Source: Puffinus mauretanicus (lineage: Eukaryota > Chordata > Aves > Procellariiformes > Procellariidae). From it: a stretch of 64,000 nucleotides of DNA. The DNA lies in the NCBI GenBank assembly GCA_023333565.1, contig JAJKFH010000374.1, positions 4,464,001 through 4,528,000 of the forward strand. Direction: 5' to 3'. The first letter of the stretch is position 1. Every line of letters begins with the position of its first letter. The position numbers were made by a program, and so were the translations under genes. Shown piece after piece: positions 38,563-50,790 of the stretch. The notes under the pieces were generated by a model, which made no database searches, was not told the DNA's origin, and saw only the letters and a program-made list of their open reading frames with translations.

Positions 38563-41500
38563 TTATAATTATTTTGTTTAGTTGCATGGCCATCCTGTTT
38601 CATTTCTGTATAAGCCAGATCTGTGGTTTCAAGTTTGGACTTTTTTCAAGTGTTTTATAAAAACTGCTGCAAGCAGAGATTTTTTTTCATATGGTTTGAT
38701 TTTAATGCAAACGTTCTCTGTGTTATATAACATAAACCACAATATGGCCTTACATTAATGCAACAAAATAAACAGCTATCTATAAACAGGCCTGATGCTA
38801 AAGCTAATTGTAGTGTTGTTATTCCTTCTTGATTTATGGAAGAGGGAAGATTCTAGTCCTAAATATGATCTTTACTAATAGGTTTGTCTCAGTTTCCTTG
38901 CTGAATACAAAATGTGAACAAATGATGGTTGTACTTCATAGTATTCAGAACAAAATATGTAATTAAGGAAATGTGAAAATGGGACAATTTAGTATACTGT
39001 AAGTTTTTAAGTGCAGCTGCCTGAAAACAGAAGTGGTTAAAGAGGTTCAGTGTGTCCCAATCACAAACACACTTCTGAAACTTTTGTGGTTTGCAGTATC
39101 TGTGCCCTTTATTAGCTATCAGGGAAAAATGGTAGCTTCTCCATGATGCATGTGAGCCTCCTTTTCTGAGGCACACAACATCAGCTCTAGAAGAGTTTTG
39201 GGGCGGAATTGAACTGAGTCAGTTTATATCAGTAGAGGATTTAGCCCTTAAAGGTAGACTTTGCAGGCTGTAGCAGGCTACCATGCACCCCTCCCATACT
39301 GATGTCAATTAATTGTATGTAAATCTTAGTGAGACTATAGGCATCCATAAAAACTCAAAGGGAGCTGGCATTAAAGGCCGCTGGGTGAACTGAGCTATCA
39401 AACACTAACTGCTTACTAGCCCTTCTCCTACTGAAATGCATCTACAATAAGGGAAAGAGAGGTGGAATCAGTTTGAAACTTGAGCCCTGGTCTCAAAACA
39501 TTTTCTTAAATCGTTCATATCACCGTATTGCCTTTCATTTAATAACTGCTCATTAGAAAAAATGTCTCATTCTTTTTAAAGACTTATAAGCAATGAAGAA
39601 AATATTGCTGCTGTAGTGTCTTTTCATAAAACAGCCCTAGGCATTAATTTAGGACAGATGAATGTTTTCTTATGGTATTCCTTTTAGCATCTTCACAGAC
39701 TTGACAACACATCAGGTTGGATTAATATTCCACCTGGAAGCGAGTATTTTCTTTCTGCCCAGTGCAATTTGCTGGAACCTTTTGGCTTTTCTCTTTCACA
39801 CCAAAGAGGCAGTAAATCATCATGATTGGTATCTAGGCCAAGAAACCAAATTTTTCAGAGCTTCAATTGCTCTTTTACTTTTTTTGGCTTAAGAATCCAT
39901 TTTTGGTTTAGAAATAAGCTTAAAGGAACATGAGCGGAAAAGCAAAACATCTTCCAACGTTGTAGGGTTTTGGAAGAAAATTCTGCTTTGCCCATGAGTA
40001 AATTTAAACTGTCTCCCCCTGGACTGTTGCACTATATCAAAAGCATTTCCTGTGGGAACCGCTAATAGTGCTTAGCACAAGCAAATTCTTTTGATTTTTT
40101 TCCCATTTTAGTTTGATCTAAATTGAAGATTATCAAAAGCTAAAGCTAGAAGTGATCTATTTATTTGTATAGTCCATGGAGCAGGGATACAGAGGGCTCC
40201 AGAAAAAAAGACAGAAGACTGGCAACCAGCAGGCTCTGATTTTTATGATTTAGGTGCCAGATTTTCTTGGGGGAAAGAGGGACAAACAAAAAAATAGAGC
40301 TTTTCTGCCAGATCCCTCTCCAAAATATTTAGTCCTCAGGAATGTCTGTGGTATTTGAAATATTTTGATCCAGAAGATTTCAAAATGTTACCATTAAAAT
40401 CCTTAAGGTCGTAAGAGCCTGGATGCTTATCAGTTTGTTGGAAAACTGAGATCTATGTGATATGCAGCAGGATTTCTGTTAATTGTACATATGAGTACTA
40501 AATGGAATAAAAAACTTATTTTATCCCAGTCTTCACAGAGCCAGATTTGGCTGTGCTTTAGAATTTTGCATGAGAAAGGAGAAAAAATAGGTGAAGGAAT
40601 GCATTTCGGAGGTACAATTCTTTAGAAGAAGCTGAGTTGTGAAGCAGACCATAAGTCATATTGATACACAGGAATTTATTATGCAGATGAAGGAAAAAGG
40701 AGGAAGGTTATTTTAAATGAACAGTTCCTATTGGTACTCGTATCATTTAAGCAGCTAGAACCTATGGGAGGAAATATATTTAGTAAATCACAAGTAGCAA
40801 AACTGATCAATGCAATTTTACTATGACAAATTATATCCTGCAGACCTTTGAGACCCACATTGATTCTGAATGCAAAAGATCTATGGGATTAAGTGTATTT
40901 TCTAAAATAAATTTAAATGGTTCTTTTTATCCTGTGTATTCTTTTCTGAAGTACAGCCTTGAATCAGAGCTGGACTCAAAGAGAAAAAAGGGAGGGTCTA
41001 GATCATTTGCGTGAAGGGATTGTTTGAACATGTGTATCATTCAACTCTAGAAAGGCATTGCATTGAGGTCACAGAAGGATTGTTACTGCAAATTTCTGTG
41101 TATGAAAATGGACAAGAATCCCCCTTAATCACATCAGGGCTCAGCTGTGAGAGGTCTGATGAGCTTACTTCATGTTGAACTTATGTTACTTCATGTTGCA
41201 AACCATGGTACTTCCTTTTTGAACTTTCATATCGAATGCTGTGTTTATTTTTTTAAAGCATAACTCAAAGTCAATATTAATTTAATAGTTGTATGTTTTT
41301 ATTTACATTTACTGACTGTCCCAAGCACTTGACAATGGAAACCTTGTTCTTTAACTCAGTGTTGTAATTGGGTATATCAGTGAACACATTCTCATGCACA
41401 AATTTTTAAAAAACATTCTTACTAATGTCTGAAATAAAATTTAAAAACAAAACAAAAAAGAATAGATCAGGTACTAATCTATGCAATTTAAACCTATTTG

Positions 41501-41584
41501 AATTTTCTAATGTCCTTCAATTTTTCATAGTTTTTAAAGGTATGAATTTTATACGTATTTTAATCTTGCTGAATATATGTGCCT

Positions 41585-41634
41585 AATAATAATAATAATA
41601 AAATTAAATTAAACCTGATTTAAAAAAAAAAAAA
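41585..41634 (+). repeat. (AAT)n microsatellite, AAATT units and A13
   Basis: Roughly five to six AAT units, then AAATTAAATTAAA and, after CCTGATTT, a run of 13 A. Simple sequence only. Confidence 0.8.
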
Positions 41635-44600
41635 GTCTTTAAAGATGTGGTGGGGAATAGTTGTCATTTCTGGCTTTCTAGAAGGTCTAGGACTGTATTA
41701 TAAGAAACCTTTTTTTACCTGTCATGTCTTCTTTCATTGTTCCACTTCCTTTTTACCTTAGTCTTGCTGGCCTGTTCTTGTGAGATGCCCTGCTTATGAG
41801 AAATTTCAATCCACTACATTTTTCACTTTCTACAGTCAGCCCTCCACACAGAGGAAGAAGCACTCCATGCCAGCCACTGGCTGACTCTTGTGTTCCTATG
41901 AACTGTGGATCATTCTTTATTCTGAAAAAGATCTCATTGCCGCCAGTAAAAGGTTGCTTATGTACATACTAAATGAAACCAGTGGAGTTTTTTGTTCCGA
42001 GTAAAGTGTGTTATAGAATTTCTTTGGCCCTTTAGAAAATGTTCTTGCCCATCAACATTAAGATTTCAATGCACTTTCATCTAACCAGAAGTCGTTACTC
42101 AGAACATACTTTATAAAGTGGGGAATAATCTCCAGACCGTATCTTTCTGTATCACATGCAATACAGATGTAACAGCAGACTCTGTCAGTGCTCAAGTCTG
42201 GGTTGACAGAGAAATTTAGGAGTTCACAAAGAAATTTAGATCTTTAAGTCTCATTGAAACACCTCCTGAGTGTCTTTCAGGACCTAGTACTCCTTTCTTA
42301 CATAGAGAAAAATAGGCACACTGCAACAGACCAAAAATATCCTAAAGGAGATGCAGGATTTCTATGATTGCATTTATGAGCTTTAGCTGGTTTCGTGAAG
42401 GAGAGCATGGATTAATGTGTTGAGAAATGGTCTAATGGATAAGCAGAATGCCTTGCTAACTGATCTTAAAAAATAAATTCTCTTTGTAGTGAGCTTCACT
42501 CGATTACTTTTGTTTCTCTTCTCCCCAGACCAGCAGGTCTACTTCCCCGTCCTGTGAGTGTAAACTTCCCTTAGGCTTAAAAGAACGGGAGAACTTTCAG
42601 GAAAGGTACCTACCCTTTAGATCAAGAAATTGGGAAAACAGCTGACTTGTGTGACCCCAGCCTACATTCGTCATCAGCTTATTATTAATAAACAGATCAA
42701 AAATAATTGTTTTGTTAATATTTCTGTCTCTTTAGCTTTAGGTGGGGTGGGGTTTTTTTGTTTTGTTGTTTATATTACATCAGCTGCCCTTTATCGATTT
42801 TTTTTCTTAGATCCTGCACTGAACATGATTCAAGTTTTATGTTTATTGAATACAATTCATAGAAGTACAGAACTGACTATTGGTACTTTTTGTTTGTGCT
42901 GATATGAATTATGAGAACTGGGAATGTACTTAAAGGTAGCTTAATGTCTGTGAGTGACTCCAAGCCACCACGGTACATTGTTTGATATTATTTGATGAAC
43001 GGCTGACAGAGTGTGTTTCCAATATTTTATCTTTTCCTTCTAGTTTATCCAAGTAACCAATTGTACATGGCAGACATCTGAGGGGGGACAGAGAAACTGG
43101 TATATCAGTGTGTGTCGGCTAGTGCTTAATTAGATCTTTCTACAGTGGGGAATAGCAGTTTTCCACAATGGATCTGTAACACGGAAGGAAAAAAGTCACC
43201 TTTCCAGGAAGGTGATAAAGAATCAGGCCAGTAAAGCTGCTCTTAAATGTTTTTGCTTTGTTTTGCCTGTTGCCGCAAATAAGCAGTAAGGCTCCTAAAT
43301 GTTCGTCATTATAGTTGGAGATATTAAACCAAATCCAAATTGTTGTTTTCCTTACAGCTGGCCTTAAAGAGATACAGATAACGATTTTTACAAATACCCT
43401 TTAAGATTAGGTCTGTGCTTTATTACATGTGAATCCTTGTGGGATTATAGTTGGTGTGTTGCTATAGTGTCTGTCACTTGTTCCAGAAAGTCAGCAGTAA
43501 CAAGATGATGCTGGAGAGGATAGCTGTGGTCAGCAGGTACCTCATACAGACTGGCAGCATTTCCAAGCAACGGTTACACAGTAAGGATTATTGAGCACAT
43601 GAGATTTACCAGTCATCTTGCTTGCAGTATGAAAGTGTCTGCTGTTGACTGGGTGGAGCATCTTGCCAGCTGTTAATTATATATATTTTTTCCTTGATGT
43701 GTCTTTACATTGAAAAAAGATTCCAGCATCTGTTTCAGAAAGTCAAATAAATACGAAACCACTTTAGGTTATTTATATGTGGGATTTTAAAAGCAGTACT
43801 GTAAATTGTGCAGAGCAGTTGCTGACTCTTGGACTGCCATTTATTCAAAAGATGTATTGGAGGACTACTGATTACTGAACTTCTGTTTATGGTAGCCTTA
43901 CATCAGTAAGCTGCGGGCTTACTCTAGTTTTCTACAATATTATAATAAAGTTTGTAAAAGATGCGCTCTTTTTATGCCTATCTGACTGAAGACTTTTTAT
44001 AAAACTAGTACATGAAGAAAAAACTAGAATGAGTCAGAAAGTGACAGTAGCTGAAGAAAATGAAAAAGCAGAATGATGGCACTTGATTATTGTCACTCCT
44101 AACACCATCAAACTGAGCTGCTCCTTTCTACTAGAGATTGGCCCAACACATCTGACCTGTACAATTTTTTCAGTAGCCAGGGAATTTGGACAAAGACTTT
44201 GTATGAATCTTATTCCTTTCTGTACTGTGCGAGTGATAAGGGCTTTCCTCCAAAACACTCTTTGCTGGATAATTCTATCATCCATCAACACAGAACAATG
44301 GAACTGCATTTGCCAGAATTTACATCTTGGGTAATTATTGCTGCTTTCATTTAAATTAGTTTCTAAGCTCCTGTTTCTTCTGGCAACAGGCCCAAATCTT
44401 TGGTAACTGGTCACAAGCCTTCGCGTATCATTAATTAACAACTCTTCCTCTTTTTAAATTTTACTTCCCTTTTTTTCTATCTATCTTCCCACTTTTAGGC
44501 TTTTTTAAACTCATTCTATTACATCCTTTCAGCACCAATTTCTTATAATTTCTTCCATTCTTTTTTTCTGTTTACTGGGTTTCTAGTCCTAACACGTGTC

Positions 44601-45010
44601 TTTTACTACTGCAAGAAGGTTTATCAAAATACTACTAACTGTGCGTTTATGTGACTGATATATTGTGCCATGTCCTTGTGTAATCAGATCTAGAGTCTGA
44701 TCAAAATGTTTTAACTCATGTCACTGAGTTCACTCAAGGTCTCATGTCCCAGACAAATTACACATGCCTTCTAACCAATCTGGATAAACAAATACTCTGA
44801 GCAGAATCTGAGATATCTTTTTCATAGGATTTAACTTCTTCGACCTTCCAGAACCTCAGGCAATTGGACGTATAACTATTCTCCACCTTACTAAAGATAA
44901 ATCTCTCTTTTCAAATATATATGTACACACACGTGCACTTATTTATTTATAGCTAAATAAGGTCATAAAAAAAAAACCAAAAAAATCTAGGATGTTTTAA
45001 CTATTTCATT

Positions 45011-45052
45011 GACTTTTCAGATTGTTTTTAAGCTGTTTTTTAAACTTTAAAG
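45011..45052 (+). promoter_or_regulatory. NRXN3: Weak 3' splice site of the SS4 exon with a competing upstream AG
   Basis: The real acceptor is AAG|GC at 45050-45053, preceded by TTTTTTAAACTTTAAAG, so the polypyrimidine tract is broken by A-runs and the position before AG is A rather than the favoured C or T. A better-looking acceptor, GACTTTTCAG, ends at 45020, 32 nt upstream; its use would add 32 nt and shift the frame. A suboptimal acceptor is what one expects of a regulated cassette exon. This is read directly from the sequence; actual use is inference. Confidence 0.6.
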
Positions 45053-45142
45053 GCAACACTGATAGTGAACGGTTCCAAATGGTAAAACAGAAAATCCCCT
45101 TCAAATATAACCGGCCCGTAGAGGAGTGGCTGCAGGAAAAAG
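45053..45142 (+). CDS. NRXN3: Neurexin-3 splice-site-4 (SS4/AS4) cassette exon, 90 nt
   Basis: This is the alternatively spliced SS4 insert of LNS6. With the single base carried from the upstream exon it encodes 30 residues beginning [13 protein letters not shown], continuing [13 protein letters not shown] and ending LQEKG. It is exactly 90 nt and phase 1-1, so skipping joins the upstream PTG directly to RQLTIF in the 308-nt exon with the frame intact. Family knowledge: the insert lies beside the Ca2+-dependent ligand face; forms lacking it bind LRRTMs and neuroligins more strongly, and forms with it bind cerebellins. [15 protein letters not shown] fits NRXN3 rather than NRXN1, which has a divergent LAIARQRIPYRLGR-type insert. 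The donor is good (AAAAAG|GTAACA); the acceptor is weak. Sequences around it suggest control by STAR-family RNA-binding proteins. Confidence 0.97.
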
Positions 45143-45151
45143 GTAACAGTC

Positions 45152-45343
45152 ATTAAAACTTTCATTTTAAACCCATTTGATTCTAAACCCTCATTTTTAA
45201 AGCCTGCAAATAAATGTTTCTTAAATGATAATCGCCTGCTGCATAAATGACTGTTTTAATTTTCATTATAATTTGTGTCAGCTTCCACCTGCCATATGTT
45301 GATAAATCATGCTATAATACATTGCTATTAAAATGCAGTTAAA
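45152..45343 (+). promoter_or_regulatory. NRXN3: UUAA/UAAA-rich cluster downstream of SS4 exon, candidate STAR-protein splicing silencer
   Basis: Within about 190 nt of the SS4 donor there are some eleven separate sites containing TTAA or TAAA (for example near 45153, 45167, 45184, 45197, 45211, 45221, 45243, 45256, 45303, 45329 and 45340), often as TTTTAAA or ATAAAT. Known from mammals: SAM68, SLM1 and SLM2 (KHDRBS1-3) bind bipartite U(U/A)AA motifs downstream of the neurexin AS4 exon and promote its skipping. The sequence shows the motifs in the expected place; function in this species is inferred. The background is AT-rich, so some motifs will be incidental. Confidence 0.5.
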
Positions 45344-45805
45344 GGGACGAAATTCTAAGCTTGCTATCATAGTAATGACAAACAAACAAGCAAAAATTCA
45401 GGAAACGTTTTCTAAAAAAAAAAAACAAAATGAAGAAGAGTGAAGAGCAACAACATGTATTATGGCAATTTAACCACTGCATGATTCTCCTATTTTGATT
45501 TGTTTTTAAACTACATTTATATCTTTATTATCAAAGTTTTCTTAAAAAAAATTTCAAATCTACTTGTTAAACCACTTCCTGTAAGTTTCCTTTTTCTCAT
45601 TAGTCTGATTAGCCACTATGGCTATGTGTTTCCTAATTGTATTAAGATAATTAAGCAATTTTAAAAAATGTTGTAAAGAAAACATTTTTTAACATTTTCA
45701 TTTAAACTACAGTGAGGGAGACAGAGAAAGATAATTGTTCTGTCGCTTTTATGCTATGTCTGGGGTACAGTTTGAACACTCAAGTGATACATTTGGCTAA
45801 GTTAT

Positions 45806-45980
45806 GGGTCAAATTCTTCCCTAACTTAATCTCAGGCAGTGCTACTTGATTTTGTGGGTTTGCCTGGAGTAATTGGCCTCAGTTCAGCAAAAGACTTGTT
45901 AAAATGCATAAGTCCAGCTGGCTTGAGTGAGAGTTCTGCATGCACTCAATGACCTGTTGAAATGGGACTTGTGTCAGAAC
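45806..45980. repeat. Two adjoining decayed palindromic (MITE-like) repeats
   Basis: GGGTCAAATTCTTCCCTAAC then TTAATCTCAGG, followed by CTGGAGTAATTGGCCTCAG, and then GTTCAGCAAAAGACTTGTTA then AAATGCATAAGTCC with a later GTTGAAATGGGACTTG. These resemble the left halves of short foldback repeats common in reptile and bird genomes, typically built around ATTGAAGTCAATG. Badly decayed, so approximate edges and no firm family name. Confidence 0.4.
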
Positions 45981-46032
45981 AGTAATGTTCTTTTATCAGG
46001 AATTTGGAGGGGGAAAAAAAATCTTGGATGTA

Positions 46033-46105
46033 GAGCCCATTCCAAAGCCTGTTGAAGGTAACAGAATAACTCCTACTGATTTCAGCAGGGTTTGGCCTGG
46101 GCTGT
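46033..46105. repeat. Short palindromic MITE-like repeat
   Basis: Arms CCAAAGCCTGTTGAA (46042-46056) and TTCAGCAGGGTTTGG (46081-46095) are reverse complements at 13 of 15 positions, around a centre AACTCCTACTGA. The flanks GAGCCCATT and CCTGGGC fit a foldback repeat frequent in sauropsid introns. Confidence 0.55.
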
Positions 46106-46504
46106 TGGTAATACAGTGGAGCATAAGTCAGGAAGATCTTCTCCCTCTATACTAAATGTGGTATTTAAAAAAAAAAAAAAAATCACTGTACCTACCTCCT
46201 TGCCTTGAAGTCTAGAAAAAGCAGAACACAATCTTCTCTTGTTTCCTTTTAAGAAAGTACTGCTGATAAAAGGGGGTGACCTCTGAACTCAGATCTTGCA
46301 TTTTCCGTACTGACTTAGACTATAGTTTTTAACAAATTTTCCAAGAGGGAAAACCAATGTTTTGTAGGACTGGAAAAATGTAAATATGTTCTGTTTCAAA
46401 CTTCTATCCTCAGCTGAATTAACAAATTGATTTAGCCAGTATGAATTAAGTTAAGGTCAAGAAAAATGTGGCTAACTACAATCAAAATATTTTTATGTGA
46501 ATGG

Positions 46505-46590
46505 TCTGATCCTGCAAAGTGTTGTGCACACTCAGTTCCCATTGACTTCAATGAGACCTAACAGTAATGCTCACTTTTCAGGTTTGATCT
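46505..46590. repeat. Short palindromic MITE-like repeat
   Basis: Starts TCTGATCCTGCAAAGTG and ends CACTTTTCAGGTTTGATC, reverse complementary apart from a small indel, around the centre CATTGACTTCAATG. This is the typical form of an old foldback element. Confidence 0.55.
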
Positions 46591-48077
46591 ACAACAGTGT
46601 CATGTTTGTAACTAAAGCTAAAGTATTTTTGAAAGTAAGACAAAAATATTTGTGCAACTAAAGCAGAAATATTTTTTGACCACTAGGGTTTTATGGAACA
46701 GTTAATTCAGCTAAATTGTAAATAAATTTTAAGATAAAGATATACAGAAAATGCTTATTGAGTCTCAGTGGGTTGCCCTGTTAATTTACAAGATCAAACT
46801 AAAACAAATAAATAAAGCTTAACACTAAAAAGAGAGTAATTTTGGTAAGTTTGAATTGCTAAAGTCCCTTTAACACTAAAGACAATGATTGCCTCAATTT
46901 TGTTAAAACAGATGCATGTCTAATTCCTTGATGCAATTCATGTGCTTGAGAAACACACCTTTGTTTTCTTTTGTGGTTTTGTTTTGGGTTTTTTCTTCTG
47001 TTTTGGCTTTCCACCAAATCTTTTATTTTATGTCCCTGCTTCTCTAAGTTTGAGCTTATAAGCATGCCAAGGCACTTTCATTTGTAAGCAATCCTGAAGT
47101 TTTGAACTGAAGTCTACCTTTTGTGGATATTGATGCTTTGTTAAAAGGCAATCACACATGCAGTAAGGTCTAAAAGAGCCAGTATTTGAGTGTTCAGACA
47201 CTCACAAAGCACTGGATGTTTTTAGGCTAGACGAGTAGGCCCATGTTTTTACTAAAGTGAAAGGAAATTCAGCCTTCACACTTTGTGTTAGAGAATGATA
47301 TTGTGCAAGTGTAACACCTGAGACAATATAACTTTGTTCCTTTGTTCCACAGTAGATAGACATTTTCAGCAACTTAGGTACCACTCAAATTAAAAAATAA
47401 TAAGAATGAATAATTTACCTAGCTGTTCACCCACCTGCTCATCCATCTGGTCATCCATCCAACAATTAATGTAACATGGAAACCTTTTGTCAGAAGACTT
47501 TATAAAGATGGTGAGTGAAAGGGTAGCTTGTTATCAAAATGGAATAAGATGAACTGATGGATGGAGGAATAGGTAGATTCATCAAAGAGACAGCATATAG
47601 AATAGCTGTCTTGCCCATATGAGTTCTTAGCTTGAGTGAGGAAAGATGTCGATTGACATTTTTGAATGCCACAGAGTTGGTCTTCCCTTGGTACCACTGT
47701 TACATTATTCATAATAATGAAATAGTTCATTCTTGGAAAACAAATATAACACAACATCCTTCTGAAGTGGCATCATTATTGGTTTTGGGGGGTTTTTAAA
47801 TTTTATAAATTGGTTTAAAATATTTTTAAGAGGAGTCCATGTTTACAATCTTGAATTATATGAGTAATAAGCAAAATATTAAACACTATTAACTTCACTG
47901 AGATTATGTATGTGAGTAAAAAAAAAAGAAGTATTAGTCCTAAACTGTTCAACTTAAGTAGTCATAAACCCAGCAGATTTCTTTAACAGAATACGTGGTG
48001 TTTGCTAAGGCACAGATGTTACCTATTCTGCAAATTGGATGAACTAATAAAGACCCAGAAGCATCTCATCAGAAGGA

Positions 48078-48199
48078 CTGATCCTGGAAGTCCTTAATTC
48101 TTCAAATCTCTCTTATTTACATGTGAAGTCTCATTGATCTGAGTGACTGTACTTTTGAAACAAGAACTATTAGTGTGAATTAGGATTTGCAAAATCAGG
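48078..48199. repeat. Short palindromic MITE-like repeat
   Basis: Arms CTGATCCTGGAAGTCCT (48078-48094) and AGGATTTGCAAAATCAG (about 48182-48198) are reverse complementary at 13 of 17 positions, around AAGTCTCATTGATCTGAGTG. The termini resemble those of the repeat at 46505, so both may be one family. Confidence 0.55.
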
Positions 48200-50667
48200 C
48201 CCAAAATCTCTCCCAGTGTTATGGAAAAGTTACACTTCACTAAGATTTCTCTGTGATATTTTTAATTGGTATTCAGTTTTCCAAATGAAGAAGTCAATGA
48301 GAGAGCAAACAAAGAAACGAGAGCTTGAACTATTCAGAAAATTTACAAAACACCTCAGAAACTTAAAATACGTTCATCATTTTTCTCCAGTGTGACATGA
48401 AAATAGCAGTAGGAAGAGTTCTCTGTGGAAAAGAAGAACTGTAAGTCTGCAACCCTTGCACACCTAGTAGAATTTATTAATGTAAACAGTTCATCAATAA
48501 AATTCAGTGGCCAAATAAATTTTACTTAGGAGAAGTAAGGGCGTCAGAACCATATAATCAAAAGAATTATTAGAAGAGTCGTATGGTGGCAGAATTAAGT
48601 GTGTATTCTCTCAACAGTTTTCTCTCATTCCATATGCATTTCTGTGTTGTCTTTATTCATGCGTGTGTACACCATCGTAGTGTGAACAATGAGGAATCAC
48701 AGGTTGTCGGTTGTTCTTTTAGCAAACACATTTCTAGTACCAGTGCTGTCTCCAGCATTAACCGTATGGTGCAGTGCATGAATCCTGGACCAGAAGACCA
48801 CTTAACAAACAAGGAAGACCCCAAAACACACAATCAAAGTTCCTTTTTTACTCGAGTGGGGCCACCTCCTTGATGTACACTTTCTTTCAGCGTTAGAAGA
48901 TGCAGATGAAGGCCCAGAAATGGAATGATGATCTTTTTTTCAGCCTTAATATACTTCAACTCCTCATTCTTGAAAGTAAAGCAAGATATATGACAGAGAT
49001 GTCTAAAGCTGTGCTATGAGCTTGGGTTAGATGACATCCTGAAGAGCGTCGTAATCCTCCAGTAAAAGTGAGGGAACCCCTTTTCTATCCTGGCTTGGGG
49101 AGCTCTCCTAGCTGGAACAGCAAAAATTCTCCTTCCTCATCATTACCCACCCCTTTTCACTTTGGTAAAAGATGAAAAAAGATACAGTATTGATTCAAGG
49201 GGAGAAAGGAATGGAAATGGAAATGGAAAGGGAAAGCTTTGAATGGTCAGTGCTTTCCCTCCGTTTTTGGGGATAACGTCTCATGATTAGTGAAATAACT
49301 CCCTGTTCTTTACTCATCTCACCTCTACCTTTTGGCACTCTATCATGAGTGAGGTGGGAAGAGAGGAACAATAGCAAGTGAAATGTCTGTGTACGTAGCG
49401 GCAGGGACAGTACGTCCTGCCGTACAGTACAGGGAAAGAAATACAGTGCTAGAAGGAGGGAATGTGTGAGGAGAAGGGAAAATGGTGTAGTAAAGAACTG
49501 ACAGCGTATCCATTAAAAAATCCAAAGCACAACAGGACAGAGAAGAAAAGCACTACAGTGTACAGTGCCATTTCCTCTAGCTCGGGCAGGAGCTGGGCTG
49601 AGAGGGCTGAATATTTTGACAGATATTGTTATTGGATCTTATTTTCCTCATAGACAAGAGGAAAGGCTCTGTTTTTACATGCTGAGGATGTGTGGCTTCA
49701 GTGCGTGCTTGTTGATGTTTTAATAGACATATGTTGCCTCTGGTAAGTTTAAAACCTCCTGAGATGCAGAATATTGCATCAGGTGTTTCAACACTTTCCA
49801 GGGGAAGGATACCCTTCATTTTTATTTCTCATTTCTTCATCAATGCAGTTGCTCCACCCTGATCAGGTCCCAGTGTTTCATTTACAAATCTGTGGGTGAG
49901 GAGCACAAGGGATGTGCAGCCCACCTCCACGTGTCCATATGTTACACCTCTCCATACACTTCTGCTTAGTTACCTAGGGCCCTCTTTGGGGACAGAACTC
50001 CTTTCAGATACATTTCTTCTCTTGTCCCCATTCTTTTCCCCGTGGTTCATCCTGTCACCATAAGATGATGCAACACCGCATCACCACTTGACTTCGAGAC
50101 CCGTCACGACGACCACCAAAATTGGTGAGCTCCCCCTCGTATTTTGATCTACTCTAACCACTGACTGTGAAGGAATGAGCAGTGGGTTATAGGCTGTGCT
50201 TTGCTACATGGTGGCATTTTGCACCTCTCATCAGGGTGGACTAGAGAGGGAAGTGGTGAGTGAGAACTGGGGAGCGGGAATGGGATGGGGAGATGTATTG
50301 CAAACTTCATAAAAATGGGAAAACACAGTAGATATTTGAATGATGATTGACTTGATGCTGCATTGATAACCCTTCTGAGCTCTGCCCAGTCTGGTTGTCT
50401 GTTAATTTAACAGATTGCAGGTGTCACGCCCCTAATCTTCTGAGGAACAGTGAAATTATAGGCACTGCTTTTGCACTGCATGAAGCAATTTATTTCTTAA
50501 CATAGTCAACCTAGTGCAGCCTGGGACATAAGCAGTATTTACAGAGCAGTTGAGGCTGAATGTGATTTAAGTGTCCTGCAAAACTAGGTGAATTGGCAAT
50601 TATTACTAGATTTATTTTTAATAAATGTATTTTTCATTGCATATGATATTAGACCACTCCTAACACT

Positions 50668-50790
50668 AAACGTGTGACGTTGAGTAACCTGCTTAACCTG
50701 CCTACATTTGAATTTTACTGTCTGTAAGAGGAGAGTCACATGTAAGGCATTCTGGGGCTTAACCATCTGAAGCACTATGTTATCCTCGTT
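50668..50790 (+). mobile_element. MIR-like SINE
   Basis: ACGTGTGACGTTGAGTAACC then TGCTTAACCTGCC, GAATTTTACTGTCTGTAAGA and a tail GGGGCTTAACCATCTGAAGC then ACTATG are collinear with the MIR core (…GTGTGACCTTGGGCAAGTCA…, …CTTAACCTCTCTG…, …CATCTGTAAAATG…) and its 3' end. It lies about 650 bp upstream of the coding exon at 51443. Confidence 0.6.

Larger units (their letters stand above)
21210..45052 (+). other. NRXN3: NRXN3 intron of 23.8 kb between LNS6 exon and SS4 cassette
   Basis: A long intron starting with donor GTACAT and ending in a purine-interrupted acceptor (…CTTTAAAG). It contains no neurexin coding sequence that I can recognise. Identifiable contents are an LTR 5'-end fragment at 24661, a CR1 LINE with reverse-transcriptase remnants (about 26.65-28.17 kb), a second 3'-truncated-type CR1 copy (37.5-38.3 kb), a MIR-like SINE at 34.5 kb, a decayed CR1-like stretch at 35.2 kb, a possible reversed MIR at 38.5 kb, a G/purine-rich tract at 29575 and a pyrimidine/CA tract near 34.1 kb. 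Between these I see only unique AT-rich sequence. Two minus-strand open frames of 145 and 135 codons (36029-36466, 44034-44441) show no recognisable domain and are about the length expected by chance. Confidence 0.85.

Noticed and set aside
44034..44441. 135-codon open frame on the minus strand, about 600 bp upstream of the SS4 exon
   Set aside because: No recognisable domain, no start context or regulatory signals; consistent with chance.
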